A stretch of 64,000 bases of DNA from Cercis canadensis (GCA_003255065.1 QAOA01005186.1:355-64354); one strand, 5' to 3'; shown: positions 11,240-23,901, counted from the stretch's first letter. Program-made: numbers and translations. The notes: a model not told the origin generated them from the letters alone.

Positions 11240-12068
11240 GTGGTTCCTAATTTGGAGTTCTTGACGTTGAGTGGAATGGAGGCTAGGAAAATATGGAAGG
11301 GGCAATTTCAAGATGACCTCTTCCATAATATACGAGAGTTCGAACTGCAAGAATTTGAAGATAAAGTGGCTGAATTTCCATATTGGTTCCTCCATAAAAT
11401 GCCAAACTTGAAAGAAATGACTGTGAAGTATAGTTCCTTAAAAGAATTGTTCCCTATTAGAAAACCGGTAGCAGAGGAAAAGCAAACTGCTGATATTGTG
11501 CGGCTTAGAGAATTATACTTGTGGAGTTTGCCAAGGTTGAAGAGTATATGCAAAGAAGGATTCCAACTTGATCCTGTGCTTGAGAAACTAGAAGAGTTGT
11601 ATGTATGGGAGTGCTCAAGCTTGGCAAATCTAATTTCTATATCTGCATCATTCAATTGCTTAACTCTACTCGAAGTAACTGAATGTGATGGACTTAAAAA
11701 TTTATTTTCACCCTCAACTGCAAAAGGCCTAGTCCATCTTAAAGATGAGAATAAAAGAATGTAAGATGTTACAAGAAATTGTAGCCAAGGTGGATAATAA
11801 GAACAAACATAAAATTTCTTTCAGGCACTTAGAATCCTTGAAGCTTACAAGTTTGCCAAATCTATCAAGTTTCTGTTCAGGGAATAACAACTTTGATTTC
11901 CTTTATTTAGAAGAGGTGAGTGTCAAACAGTGTCCAAGGATGAAGATATTTTTTAAAGGAGAGTTGAGAACCACAAGATTACGAATTGTAAATCAAGAAG
12001 AAGAAGAAGATGAATCTTATTGGGAAGGAGACCTTAACTCTACCATAAAAAAATTGTACAAAGATAAG
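11240..12068 (+). pseudogene. LRR exon, module C, 2-bp deletion
   Basis: It aligns with the 828-bp C exons but is 829 bp: two bases are lost at about 11745 (GAT ATG AGA became GAT GAG A) and one codon is gained in a GAA run near 12000. The deletion leads to a stop at 11762-11764. Confidence 0.85.
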
Positions 12069-12812
12069 GTATGTTTATTTAACATACTTGTATACTTTCA
12101 TGACAAACATATCCTATATTTTGTGTTGCTACGGATTTGACAATAACAACAAAGCTACTATATATATATATCTCACACTTTTTTTTTTAAAAAATTTCTC
12201 TAGTAATAACTGATATAGTGAAATCAACAAAGAAGGATATTATTATCAAATTTTATCAAACATATATATTTGCTGATATTTTCTTCAAAACTGGACTGTT
12301 ATTTTTATTTCTGTATTCAGCTGGGATATATTCACAAACAATCTCAGCTTAAGAAATGTTACCCCCAAAGCTTAAAGCATAGTTTCAAATCACTAATGCT
12401 TTTTAATAGTAAATGATAAAAAGTTATAATTAATTAATATACATTTTACTTTATGAACATATATAAGCAATTTTTGTGCTTGAAAACAGAAAACACAAAT
12501 AGTTTCCAGAAACTTTTGATAATATACATTTTACTTTTTATCCTTTGAAAGACCAAAACTATTAAAATGTTTTCATAAAGTTTCAACTTACTTTTCATAA
12601 AGCATATTTATTTGTGTGACTTTTAAAATTAAATTATAAAATACATCTTTTGATAAGCACATGTACAAATTGACCATTTTTTTTTTTTTTTCTGGTACAT
12701 GCATACTACTAAGTAGATATTCAGAAGCACTTCCTAGTTTCTTTTTATGTGTCAAATGTATGGTCTCATATCTTAAGCAATTGATGCTTGTTGTTTAATG
12801 TATATTGTTCAG

Positions 12813-13523
12813 GTTGGATTTTGTGGCATTGAAAAAATGAAATTTGATGAATATCCTGAGTTGATTGAGATATGGAATGGAAAACTTCCAGACTGGTCCT
12901 TTAGCAATTTGAAATCTTTAATCATGGACAAGTGTGACTATTTGTCATATGTTATCCCATCACATTTACTATGCTCTTTAAGCAATTTGGAGGAGCTGCA
13001 GGTCAGTAACTGTAATTCCATAGAGGTGGTATTTAATCTGCAAGAAATCAAACAGACACGTGCTTTGGTGCCATTACGCTTGAAAAAGATGACTCTAGAA
13101 CATCTACCAAAACTAATGTATGTGTGGAACAAAGACCCCCAACAGAATGACTTCTGCCAACAACTGCAAGAGCTACGTGCTAAAGAATGTCAGAGCCTGA
13201 GAAGTATCTTTCCAGCATCTGTAGTTAAACATCTTAAGCAACTTAAGGAGCTTGATATAATATGTTGTGGGGTTGAGGAAATCGTGTCAAAGGAAGAAGT
13301 CACAGAAGAAGCTGCTATTTTCTTGTTCCCTCAGCTTTACTTCCTGAGACTCTGGAAGTTACCTAATCTCAGAAATTTTTATCCACAGAGACATAAACTT
13401 GAATGCCCAAGGCTCAGGGTTTTATATGTGTATCAGTGTCAAAATGTAGAGGCATTCCGCACAGTAGACGCTGAGGAAAAGGATGGAGTTGAAACCCGGC
13501 ATCCATTGTTCTTGCTTGACAAG
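12813..13523 (+). CDS. LRR exon, module D (237 codons)
   Basis: Open, with ttcag acceptor and gtgagt donor. It is more divergent from the other D copies in its second half (for example QQLQELRAKECQ, VTEEAAIFLFPQ). Confidence 0.75.
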
Positions 13524-14005
13524 GTGAGTTTCGTTTTTTTATTTTAACCTTGTCTGGTCCATTTTCAAGAATCATTTCTTTCTTCTCCTTAATAAAAGAA
13601 AACCTGAGGGTACAAAGTATAACAATAAAACTTGAAGCTGGATGCAGAGCAAGAGACATCTAAATTTAAGTATAATTGAAAGATTATTATTGGAACTTGG
13701 CCATTAATACCTACCAATATGCTCAAATGTTTTAATAAATTTTACAGCATTTAATTTGTTCATTAATTACCAAATATTCTAGAATTATCAAATCAGTCCT
13801 GTCACTTAAAACTAAAATGACACAATACAAAGGTGTGAGTAATGTATCTTAGAAGTGATGTATCAATAACATTACATTTTCGTGGAGAAAATGAGTAACA
13901 TGTTTTCCTTTAATCTTGGAGCCATATTACAGTTTTACTCGGTTATTAATGTAAATTATATTAATTAATTAATTAATTATTTTTTATTCTTAATTGGTTT
14001 TACAG

Positions 14006-14824
14006 GTAAATCACAATCTAGAGAAGTTAGTGTTAAATCAGAAAGCTGTCACAAGTATAAGGAATTACCAATTTCAAGCAGATCTCTTTCACAAAGTGGA
14101 CAATCTTGGTTTAGAAGGCTTTCATGATGAACCACTAACTTTTCCATCTAGCTTCCTTGAAAGATTTCCCAACCTCTGTGGACTTTATGTGAATAATAGT
14201 TCCTTTGAGGAGATCTTCCCATGTCAAGAGCCATTTTTTGATCATAAGGGAAAGATTCCACCAATAAAGGAATTATGGCTTGCCTATCTGGACCAGCTCA
14301 AGAATATAACAAATAAAAATTCTCAATTTGAGCTTCTTCTCCAGAATCTAGAAAAGCTGTATATTGAATGTTGTTCTAGCTTGATAAATGTAGCACCATC
14401 CTCTACTTCTTTTCATAATCTTACCACTTTGAATGTGTGGGGCTGTCATAGAATAATCTATTTACTAACATCTTCAACGGCCAAAAGTTTGGTGCAACTC
14501 AGAAAATTGAAGATAGATGATTGCAAATTGATAGCGGAAATTGTAACAAACAAAGGAGAAATTGAAGGAAATAGAATTGCAATGAAGAAATTGGAGCATT
14601 TGGAACTAACTGGTTTAACAAACTTGAAGACTTTCTGTTCCCACAATCATGCATTCGAATTCACATCATTGATTGAAGTAACTATTAAAGGATGCCCCAA
14701 AATGAACATGTTTTGTCCTAGAGTCTTGGCTACACCAATTCTAAAGTGTGTGTTAATAGAAGACGATGAAGTACATTGGGAGGACAACCTTAACAAAACA
14801 ATACAACAATTATTCACGGAAAAG
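14006..14824 (+). CDS. LRR exon, module E (273 codons)
   Basis: Open exon between tttacag and gtatgt. The second half is almost the same as the E exons at 36427 and 51536. Confidence 0.75.
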
Positions 14825-15007
14825 GTATGTATAAAATATTTGTTGTTTCCTCCAGTTCCTAGGAAATACACACAATCATGTGTATACTAGAGAGAATGTA
14901 TGACAATTGAAAATGAAAATTAACATGTTCTGCATTTATAAATCATCTTTTTTAGATTATGCATTGAGAATTTTAAAAAAAAATATATGCTGAATTTGTT
15001 CTTGCAG

Positions 15008-15034
15008 GATGGCCAGAATTCTATAGAAGGCTGA
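15008..15034 (+). CDS. Terminal exon T (8 residues plus stop)
   Basis: DGQNSIEG then TGA after ttgcag, as in block 4. AATAAA follows at 15252-15257. Confidence 0.7.
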   Translation, partial: DGQNSIEG

Positions 15035-15566
15035 GGCTATTATCTATTTGATACCATCCAGGTTTGTCCATTAAAATTCTGCTGTGAAAAACATCTGTGT
15101 TTTCTAGTCACACTTGCTTTCTCTCTTTATGGACTTGTTTCTTGCAAATTCATATATTATATGTCTCCCTTAATTAATTGCAATGGACATCTCACATCCT
15201 CTCGTATTTCCTGTGTGCATATTGTTATGTATATTATTGATTTTTCCTTTCAATAAATTGCAGATATCCATCTGTGTCCTACTTAGGAGTACTAGGAAAT
15301 TAAATTTGAAAAGACAAACAGAACACTAATTAGGAATATAATTTTACTCTCATTTTGAGAAGATTTGATATATTGTTTTACACAAAATTGAAAGCTACTG
15401 AATTAAACAATGTCAATAACCAAGTTTAGGTCTTACGTTTATTTCCCTAGATAAAAATTTTAGCTTCCTCAATGTAATGGCAAAAAAAATTTTAAAAAAA
15501 AAAAAGAAAAAGAAAAACAATTATGACGTCTTGACCACCAATATTAGTTGCTGATTAACGCAAGAA

Positions 15567-16485
15567 AACCATTCACAAATTTAAAGCATACCTAAGTGTT
15601 TGCTTTCACATGAAAGACTTAGGCCCATTAAAGTACTTCCTTGGGGTGGAAGTTGCGAGATCCCCTACTGGCATATTTCTCTGCCAACGGAAGTATACGT
15701 TAGACATCATTAGTGAGGCTGGTCTCCTTGGTGCCAAACCCGTCTCCACTCCATTAGAACAGAATCACCACCTTGCATTGGCCGAAGGCCAAGTTCTTCA
15801 TAGTCCTGACCATTATCGCCGACTTGTTGGGCGTCTTATCTATCTTTGCTTCACAAGACCTGAGCTCTCTTATTGTGTTCATACTCTCTCTCAGTTCATG
15901 CAGCAACCAAAAGAAGAACACTGGACTGCTGCCCTACGGGTAGTCAAATACTTGAAGGGGAACCCAGGCCAAGGTGTCCTTTTACGTCGTGCATGTAACA
16001 TGCAACTCAATGGATGGTGCGACTCCGACTGGGCAAGCTGCCCTCTGACTCGTCGCTCTCTTACTGGGTGGTTTGTTCTTCTTGGAAATTCTCCTATCTC
16101 TTGGAAAACCAAGAAGCAACACACTGTGTCTCGCTCCTCCGCCGAAGCCGAGTATCGCTCTCTGGCCACCACAACATGCGAACTCAAATGGCTGAAAGGC
16201 ATTCTCACAAGTCTCGGCATTACACATTTCCAGCCCATGCGTCTTTATTGTGATAGCCAAGCTGCCTTACATATTGCCAAGAACCCTGTGTTTCATGAAC
16301 GCACTAAGCATATTGAAGTGGATTGTCATTTTGTTTGAAATGAGCTCCTTCGTGGCAACATTCAGACCTCTTATGTTCCTACTCATCTGCAACTTGCAGA
16401 TCTCCTCACCAAAGCCTTGGGTCACAAACAGTTCCATTCTTTACTTTGCAAGATGGGCATTCGGAACCTTCATGCACCACCTTGA
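15567..16485 (+). pseudogene. Copia reverse transcriptase (3' part) and RNase H
   Basis: The open frame starts at the truncation point and includes MKDLGPLKYFLGVEV, typical of the Copia RT just after its missing YxDD box. RNase H follows with CDSDWASCPLTRRSLTGW, SSAEAEYRSLA and CDSQAALHIAKNP, which hold the catalytic acidic residues. A TGA at 16336-16338 interrupts the conserved VDCHFV-x-NELL stretch; the frame then continues to TGA at 16483-16485. The element cannot move by itself. Confidence 0.9.
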
Positions 16486-16493
16486 GGGGGGGG

Positions 16494-16800
16494 TAATATG
16501 CAATCATATAATATATATAAATATCCCATCATTATCAGAATTGATAAATAGTGCAATAATATAATATATGGAAGACAGATAGTGCAATAATATAATATAT
16601 GTAAATATCCCATCATTATCGGGATTGACAGATAGCAGAATACTTTTGTATTTCTAATTCCTTTATTATTGGGATTGATACTAGTATAGGAGATATTTTA
16701 GCCTAACCGTAGGTGATAGGTATCTTTGGCCTCCAAGCTGGTTTGTATATATATATAGGTGTATTCATATCAGATCAATGACAGAAAACTTACGTTGTTC
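16494..16800 (+). repeat. Probable Copia 3' LTR with internal tandem repeat
   Basis: Follows the polypurine tract. A unit of about 85 bp with 'aaatatcccatcattatc' occurs twice (about 16506 and 16591), and a TATA-rich run lies near 16744-16760. Exact LTR ends are uncertain because there is no second LTR for comparison. Confidence 0.5.
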
Positions 16801-16811
16801 ACTTGAGTTTG

Positions 16812-19290
16812 TTAGTTATGTTATGCCTAATAGTTATGTTTTTATCAAAAAATTTAAATTTATCCAAACATGTTCTGAGACATTTCTAGAACTAAAATTT
16901 GTTGAAATGTCATTCCCAAAATTGTAAAATCATTCAGTAAAACAAACGCTATCTTGTTGGTATCGATTGATCTTAACAACATTAAGAAATTAAATGTTAT
17001 ATGAAACTTGTAATTTCAAGATAATTACATATAAATTACTGTATCTTATTGGAATTAATGGTTATAAAGATTGAACTCTTAGTTATTTAGAGTGTCAAAA
17101 AAGGAAAATACTCTTAATTATTTGATTGAAAAGACTTCATTTAACTTGTCAAGAAATCAAAATCATTCATTTTGAAAGCATAATTCATCAGTGTCCAAAG
17201 CCCACTCTTATCCTCCAATGGTCATCAAACGCCATGCAACTCTCTAGTATCTGTCACCAACTGATTTTGGCTTTAGTGCGTGGTAGTTATGTTATGCCTA
17301 ATATTTATATTTTTCTCGTTTTTGGTGAAACGGAATTCATTAATCAGTCATGAAAGAAACATAACCGAATAAAATAGTTATGTTATATATCTCTTCTTTC
17401 TCTCTATCAAAAAGCTTAAATGTAACACTTCATAAACCCTAATCAACAATGTCATTGTAAGTATGTATTCTTAAGTTACTATTTGATTCTATGAGTATTT
17501 TGTATTGTACTTTGGTGAAACCAGTAGGGAAATCTTTCATTTAAAAAATGAAACCAAGCTGATATGCATAGGCATTTGTTACAAATGGAAGAGATTGCTA
17601 AGATAAAAGCAGAGAAGAATTCAAGTTTGAGGGCAGTTGAATTGTTGAAATTCGGTGGCACTAAAGATGGATTTACTTGAAATCAAATCGATTCATAACT
17701 TTAAATGAGAAGCAGTTGAATTTGACCCACAAATTTTCAATAATCTTACCAATTCAAATCAGTTTTATGTTTGTTCTTATTCTCTTCCTTCAATTTTAAT
17801 TTTTCATGCTGTTTTGTATCCATAAGCATGTTCAGTCTGTGTACGCAGAAGTAATTTGGTAACTTTTGTATGTAGTTTTAACTTATTCCACTTGCCATTA
17901 AAATAGTATCCGTACCATTTAAGGTATCTACCTTCTACAGTAGTTTCTGACTTTCTATAGAAATGTTTGATCCTGGTTGCTAGAAGCCGTGGACAAAAAA
18001 TATTCTTTTTTCTTTTGGTGAACACAAAGAACCTCATGAATCTGGGGAAAAAAATTATTATAAATTTATTACAAGTATAATGTTAATATTTCTATTATTC
18101 AGAGTTGAACTCTTTAACCCGGACATAACATATTGCTAATTAGTTGAACACTTCAAAAAGCTTATGTAAGCCAGTGTTGATACTTAAGCAATGTGTGTTG
18201 GCATTTTCAAAAATGATACTTAATAAAGGTGTTTGTTAAGCTACATCACTTCCAGGTTTAGCGCTACCCACCTCCTTTATTGAGAGTTTTCTGGTGGGAC
18301 CTATCTAGTAATTTTGGTATCACTGTAAAGATTTCAAAAAATTGAGTTACCCAATATGTGACATAACACACAGTTTCTTATAAAATCAAGAGAATGACAC
18401 CATATAATAAAACATGTTAGATTCCATTTTTTGGCAAAAGTTAAATTATTTGTTTGATATATTTTTTTATATTGTATTGTTCTTGTATTTTGTAAAGAAC
18501 TATGTATTCTGGGACATACTAACTCAATTTTTTTTTATGATATTTGCAATAACACTAAATTTAGCCTATGAATCCCACGAAAAACCCACCAATTAAGAGG
18601 TGGGTAGCACTATACCCAAGATATAGCTTAGCAATCACCAATAAAAAATAGGACTATGGTGACTAATAATTGGAGAATTGGTTGATAGACAATAATTGAA
18701 TGTGAGGGATTGGTTGGGTTTCAGCTTGCTAAGTGAACTTGGTTTGATTTCATTTTCAGCTTGCTAAGTGGACCTGTAATTGGCATTATACTGGACCATG
18801 TAGTTGCCAAATGAACCTTCATTTTTGTATTCAAAAGTCTGGGAAGATAGAAGAATGGCATGAGTAAGAAAAAATAGCTTTGACGCTACTGGCTTTGTTC
18901 TTGCTGTGATTGGTCTTGTTTGAAATGAATAAGAAAAAAAGACGAAGGACGAAAAGCACACATTGATCCGAAATCAGGTCGTCTAAACCCGTTTCATATG
19001 TTTTCGGGTGAGGAAGAAGCTGGTCCTGCATCTGTGCTTCCTCATTTTTCTATTTTAAAAAAGTAGCATTTAAATGGGCTTTTCTAAAATGTGGTGATCA
19101 CGTGGCCCTTACATGCTTAGTCACCAGAGTCAAATCCTAATGGTATGTGAGAACTTCCCAGAAAAATTAAAGCTACAGAGGAGTTCCAAAACCTTATGCT
19201 GGTCCTCCCTAGTGATTGATTTTTTGTTTTAGTGTCTGAATTCATCAGTCCAGCTACTTGAATCTTTTAAGAATAAAATTAGAAACTCTG
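16812..19290. repeat. Duplicated spacer, no gene
   Basis: Near-copy of 53690-56180 and, to about 18560, of 38720-40970. Small open frames here (for example 17804-18037 and 18764-18961, minus strand) recur unchanged in the other copy because the DNA is duplicated; they have no recognisable motifs. It contains the empty site ('ttaaattat', 18440-18448) that matches the MITE insertion at 40479. Confidence 0.7.
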
Positions 19291-19529
19291 ACTAAACTAA
19301 CTGCCTTGACTTCATTGCTGACGTGTCACCGCTGATGTGGCATACTGACGTGTCATGCAAGCCATCCCTGACTTATCCATCATCATATGCTTCTGTTTTC
19401 TGTTTAACAAAATATATGCTAAATAATAAGTTTTGGCTAAGGTGACTCTTCCTACTATAAACCTAACAGACAATTATAAATAAGAGAAGACTTGTAAATT
19501 TTTTGGTATCCAAGGAAATGAAACAAGCC

Positions 19530-19916
19530 ATTGGAGGAAAGGTTAAGATAAATACGAATTGCCTTCGTTGTGATGGCATTATTGGTTGTGCTTGTGCCAG
19601 CAGTTCAAGTGCAAGTTGACGTCCTTTTGTGCTTGTGCCAGCAGTTCAAGTGCAAGTTGACGTCTTTCCCTCAATGTTTCCTGCTTCTGGGGAAATTAAG
19701 CATGCTGAAATCATAGCAAAATGCAAGAACCATTGAACTCAACAATCTAAATGGTTCTTTCATCTTCCTTCCACTGTGTATCGAACTTACTGGGATGAAT
19801 GTTTCAAGAGGTGCAGATCAGCTGAAGCAGAGAAACTTTGTGACAAATATTGCAAGGAGAATCTCAGGAAACTTTATCATCAATGTTTCTTCGAATGTAA
19901 TATGGAGTTCTCTTGA
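19530..19916 (+). pseudogene. Small cysteine-rich secreted-peptide gene, broken
   Basis: A hydrophobic signal-like stretch (MALLVVLVPAVQ, ATG at 19572) is followed by a region rich in Cys-x3-Cys pairs (CFKRC, CDKYC, CFFEC), ending with TGA at 19914-19916. This fits plant defence-type small Cys-rich peptides of thionin-like or hairpinin-like design; the exact family is uncertain. Breaks are a 41-bp tandem duplication (19586-19626 and 19627-19667) just after the signal stretch, which shifts the frame, and a TGA at 19734-19736 where a Cys would complete another C-x3-C pair. The flanking DNA is absent from the paralogous spacers, so the gene was either inserted here or lost elsewhere. Confidence 0.55.
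19586..19667 (+). repeat. 41-bp tandem duplication
   Basis: Two adjacent near-perfect copies of a 41-bp unit starting 'ttgtgcttgtgccagcag'. Since 41 is not a multiple of three, it disrupts the small Cys-rich gene. Confidence 0.9.
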
Positions 19917-20276
19917 TGTTTATGGTGCATGGTCTATGCGTCAGCAATAATTGAGAACTGCCACATTCCCTCAAAAGTAAGGGTAACACTATAATTACCT
20001 TCCTCATAACTCACATTTTAAATTGATAAAAGCCAATATTTTTGGGTTCAATAAGAAGCTCTTATGAATCAAAATGTCCCGATATGAGTCAAAACAATCA
20101 AACATTAGCAAAAGTAACATCAACTAAGCTACACAAAAAACGTCAAAAAAAAAATTTCATGGAATAGTACTTTCTTGTATAGCCTAGCTTTATGCACTTT
20201 AATTAGTGTTTAATTATTCTGACTTATACTATGTGACTTTAGTTCATGAGAGCTTTATAATGAATCCAAAAATTAA

Positions 20277-21259
20277 GGGTGTGTTTTGGATGGGGTATTT
20301 GTAAAGTGTAATGTATTTATAAAGTGTATTTGAAATGCTAATTTTGAATTACTTTGTTTGTGTAATTTTTTAAGGTATTTTTAAAATTCAAGTGTATTTT
20401 TATAGTGACTTTCAAAATCTCAATATAGTGTATTTCAGATTCACTCAAAATAGAGTGTATTTCAAATTCATAGTTTTCATGTGCTCTTGATCAAACTTTA
20501 TTTTTTCCTATTTGAACTTAATTTTCGCCATTATAGACCAAACCAGTGCTCCAAATTACACAAATATCTCTTAATTCTATATTTAATGTTGTGATTAATA
20601 TTATTATACAGCTATATAGTCCTAAAAAGTCCATTAAGTTCCACAACAGACAACTGATTCTACCTATCATGGGTTACATGAGCAGATCAAAGACAACATA
20701 AAACATTCATCTACATAATCAAAGCCAATAAATCAAAGTACAAAAAAAAACAAGAAAGAACATTTAAAACACAAAGCTTTCATGTATCAAATAAAAGCCA
20801 AAAGGACTAAAAAGTAGATCTGGCCAAGAACATGAAATAAAATTACCAACCATATATAGCTTATAAGCACAGAATTCAAAGAGGCAAATATGGCACAATC
20901 AAAGACATATTTTCCAGAATTGTACNATTGTGCTTCTTGTTTGGCAAGCTCATATCTTCCTCTGTGATATCAAAATTCATTCTCAAGTACTTGGTTTTGG
21001 TCCCCAGCGGAATCTCAGAGACCCCATTTCCTCTCCCATTACCAGTTTCTTGCCCACCCACCAACCCCATTGTGATTTGAAGAAGCCTTGTAATGTCTAT
21101 TAATAGTTTTGAATATTGTTGTTAAATTACTTTTTTTTTTATAATAAAGTATATCCAAACAAGGTATTTTTATAAATACATGTATTTGAAATGCTGCAAT
21201 TCAATTACATATATTTGAAATACACAATAATTTATCAAATACCCTATCCAAACACAACC
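20277..21259. mobile_element. PIF/Harbinger-like nonautonomous element, copy 1
   Basis: Ends are inverted repeats GGGTGTG-TTTGGATGGGGTATTT (one extra T in this copy) and AAATACCCTATCCAAACACAACC, flanked by TAA on both sides (20274-20276 and 21260-21262). A 3-bp TAA target site is typical of the PIF/Harbinger (Tourist) superfamily. No transposase is seen. The inner part carries a polyol-transporter-like fragment. The right flank matches the uninterrupted sequence at 23894 onward. An N at 20926 has a few repeated bases beside it. Confidence 0.75.
20930..21070 (-). pseudogene. Polyol/sugar-transporter-like gene fragment captured in TE, copy 1
   Basis: The minus strand reads TKTKYLRMNFDITEEDMSLP and stops being alignable at the N (20926). 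The longer copy at 57143-57376 continues into a transporter-like first helix. This copy is interrupted by the N. Confidence 0.5.
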
Positions 21260-21261
21260 TA

Positions 21262-22385
21262 AGTAAATCCTAAAGAGGGATCAAATGCAATAAGAGTAGT
21301 GACATATTTCCAACTTTTCTCTTACATTTATTACATTTGCACACATAATAATATTGGATTTTGTACCCAAAAAAATAATAATATTTAAATTTAATAGGAA
21401 CAAGTGAAACTTTATATAACCATACTAAAACTTTAATCTAATAGATTAAATTAATTATAACCATATAAAAAAGTTTGAAAGTGAAACTATCAATATTGAC
21501 TCAAAAATCATGTGTAAAATTCACTTCAATGCTGAAGACAATATATGTGCAGCTAAGATCATGTAACTTTTTCTTATGAGGGTATGTTTGGTAGGGGGAG
21601 TTAGAAAAGTGTATATATATATATATATATATATATAACAATAAACTGATGGAAATTTTTTATAGGATTAATAGAGGAGAAAATATTTTGAACTATTTTC
21701 ACTAATCCTTCATCTCCTCAAATTATTAATCATACTACACATAATTATAAAATAATGTTTACACCTATATCATTATTTCTTGAAAAAGGAGTAAATGATA
21801 CTCCTTTAATATTTACTCCTTTCACTTGGTATTATTACTACAGTAATCAAATTAAGAACTTTCATTAATTTGATTACCAAAGAAATGAACATAAACTTTT
21901 CAATCAAGGTGAAGAATAATGTATCAGCTATCTCTCGGACATCATGGATGGATAATAAATAAAAATTATTTTGAGAAAGTCCAAAATGTGAGAAGAAGAA
22001 AAATTGAAAATGGTTGACAGGCGTTGGCAGAAATAATTAACATACTTATCTAATCTTGATTATATACAATCATTTTGCAAAAATAAGAATTTAAGTTTTT
22101 TAAAAATAAAGACATCAATTCAAGGCAGCATTTTGTAAGGCACATTGGATGGTTGAGCCGATAGAGAAAATTAAATATTGTTATTGTCTTCCCCATCAAC
22201 GTTTCACCTAACAATGGTTTTTGATCATAATCCATTATTTGATTCCTTGCTTCTAACTTAGACTGAACTTATTATATAGAGATCATGACAACCACAATAA
22301 AGTAGACACAACTTGTGAGAAGGATCAAGCACATGAAATGGTCTAAGTCAGTTTAAATAATAATAATGGGTACAGTTACTGAAAA
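21262..22385. repeat. Direct repeat of about 1.15 kb, copy 1
   Basis: Matches 23902-25095 along its length with small indels (TA microsatellite near 21617, a short CT-rich duplication in copy 2). No gene is recognised. A 61-codon minus-strand frame (22050-22235) is shared only because the DNA is repeated. Copy 1 runs into intron sequence leading to an E-exon fragment. Confidence 0.8.
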
Positions 22386-22478
22386 TGACATAAAAAAAAA
22401 TTGCTTAGCAATCCATGTGTTGACTCTAATGTAAAAAATATTAACTGATTAATTTCTTATTCTTAATTGGTTTTACAG

Positions 22479-22858
22479 GCAAATCACAATCTAGAGGGCT
22501 TATTGTTAAATCAAAAAGCTGTCACAAGTATAAGGAATGACCAATTTCAAGCTGATATATTTCACAAAGTGAACTTTCTTAATCTAAAAAGCTTACATGA
22601 TGAACCACCAACTTTTCCATATAGCTTCTTTGAAAGATTTCCCAACCTCTCTAAACTTGCTATGTCTCATAGTTCCTTTGAGGAAATATTCTCATGTCAA
22701 GAACCACTTTTTGATCATGTGAGAAAGATTCCACCAATAAAGGAATTATGACTTGTTTATCTGGACCAGCTAAAGAAGATAAAAAATGGAAATTCTCAAC
22801 TTGAGCTTATTCTCCAGAATCTAGAAAAGCTGAATGTTGAATGTTGTTCTAGCTTGAT
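22479..22858 (+). pseudogene. LRR module E fragment, nonsense and truncated
   Basis: The first 127 codons of module E after an intact ttttacag acceptor. TGA (22749-22751) replaces the codon after KEL, and homology stops at about 22858 (CCSSLI). There the sequence jumps to spacer DNA found downstream of other terminal exons ('agaaatacta'). The exon end, E-T intron and terminal exon are deleted. Confidence 0.85.
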
Positions 22859-22859
22859 A

Positions 22860-23640
22860 GAGTATGACAAGAAATACTAATTACTTTTAATTTTCCTGTG
22901 CTTTTGGATGACTTGGATAAATGATAAATACTGATAATTGACAAATGACTTCAAAATTTAAGTTTTCTTTTAATTTTGTAATCCATAATGAAGCAACAAT
23001 TACAAATTAAGTAATGTGTTTGGGGATTAATGGTACTTATTAATAAGATGATTATGGTGACATATAATTGAAGAAACAAGTACTGTTGCGCTGAAGTCTA
23101 AGCATTGTCGTCAAGGTGAAAAGCTATAGAGGAGTTCCAAAACCTTATGCTGGTCCTTCCTAATGATTGACTTCTAGTTTTAGTGTTTGAATTGATCAGT
23201 CCAACTATTTGGATCTTTTAAGAATAAAATTAGGTTGTGAAGATATAACAGTGGTCCGGTTCTAATTCTTTCGCTCTTGCAAGCATTAGCATTGGATGTT
23301 GGAAACTATCATTGGCAATCTAGAACTTTATATTTGTGAAGTTGTGAACTGTTGATACTTCACTAATAGAAGAACACAACTTTGACAAATGTACGTTAGA
23401 TCAGTGTTGATAGTGGTGGTTATGTTATGCCTAATATTTATGCTTTTTTTTTTTTTTTTGAAACGAAATTCATTAATCAATCAAGAAAAAAACCCAACAG
23501 GATCAAACAGTTATGTTTTTCCACATCTATAAATACATATATTTCCCTTTTTCTCTTTATCAAAAAGCTTAAATGCAACACACCTCATGCACCCTAATTA
23601 ACATTTTCATTGTAAGTATGTATTCTTAAGTTACTATCTA
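22860..23640. repeat. Duplicated 3'-flank spacer
   Basis: Copy of the spacer found at 8400-9180 and 53100-53640. No gene is seen. Confidence 0.65.
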
Positions 23641-23901
23641 ATTCCATGCGAACAAGAAAATAGTAGAGAAGAGAAAGACATTCAAATTAATAGAGATGAG
23701 TGGTTTAGAAGAGAAGAAAATCAATAAAAGAAAAAACATTTTAATTTTGACTATAGCATTCTATGCTGCATATTGTATTGCAGAACAACTTGACGTATTG
23801 CAGTTGTCAAATTCATTAATAATTCCTGATGCTATGACATGAAACACTTTTCACACACATTTTGATATCATAAGCCACTTTGAAAGTCTCCATGGAAATT
23901 A
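23641..23901. other. Spacer holding the empty site of the PIF/Harbinger-like element
   Basis: 'catggaaattaagcaaatcc' at 23891-23910 joins the left flank of element copy 2 (56413-56455) to the right flank of copy 1 (21260 on) with a single TAA. The rest is AT-rich with no gene. Confidence 0.7.

Larger units (their letters stand above)
10434..15034 (+). pseudogene. LRR-only block 2: NLR-derived, lacks CC and NB-ARC, broken
   Basis: Exon order is A-tail (10434-10575), B short (10655-11134), C (11240-12068), D (12813-13523), E (14006-14824), T (15008-15034). There is no coiled coil or NB-ARC. The 5' end is a deletion joining the intron after a C exon to the middle of an A exon; an ATG at 10378 reads in frame across this join. 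Module B has a TAA and module C a 2-bp deletion, so the block cannot make a full LRR protein. D, E and T are undamaged, with normal splice borders and an AATAAA at 15252-15257. Confidence 0.8.
15567..16812 (+). mobile_element. 5'-truncated Ty1/Copia retrotransposon with 3' LTR
   Basis: Compared with the paralogous spacer at 52780-53690, homology stops at 15566 and resumes at about 16812. In between lie the end of a Copia polyprotein, a G-run polypurine tract (about 16486-16493) and an LTR-like region. No 5' LTR, gag, protease or integrase is present, so the left end was cut inside the reverse-transcriptase domain. About 590 bp present in the paralog are missing, so this is a replacement and not a clean insertion. 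Confidence 0.8.

Noticed and set aside
17804..18037. Minus-strand frames of 60-80 codons repeated in the spacers (17804-18037 and 54816-55049; 18764-18961 and 55674-55871)
   Set aside because: Their identity comes from recent DNA duplication. There is no motif, and the third spacer copy (39845-40051) has indels in the same frame.
21585..21660. 'tatgtttggtaggggg' as a possible transposon end
   Set aside because: It resembles a PIF-type end, but I found no matching inverted end or target duplication nearby.
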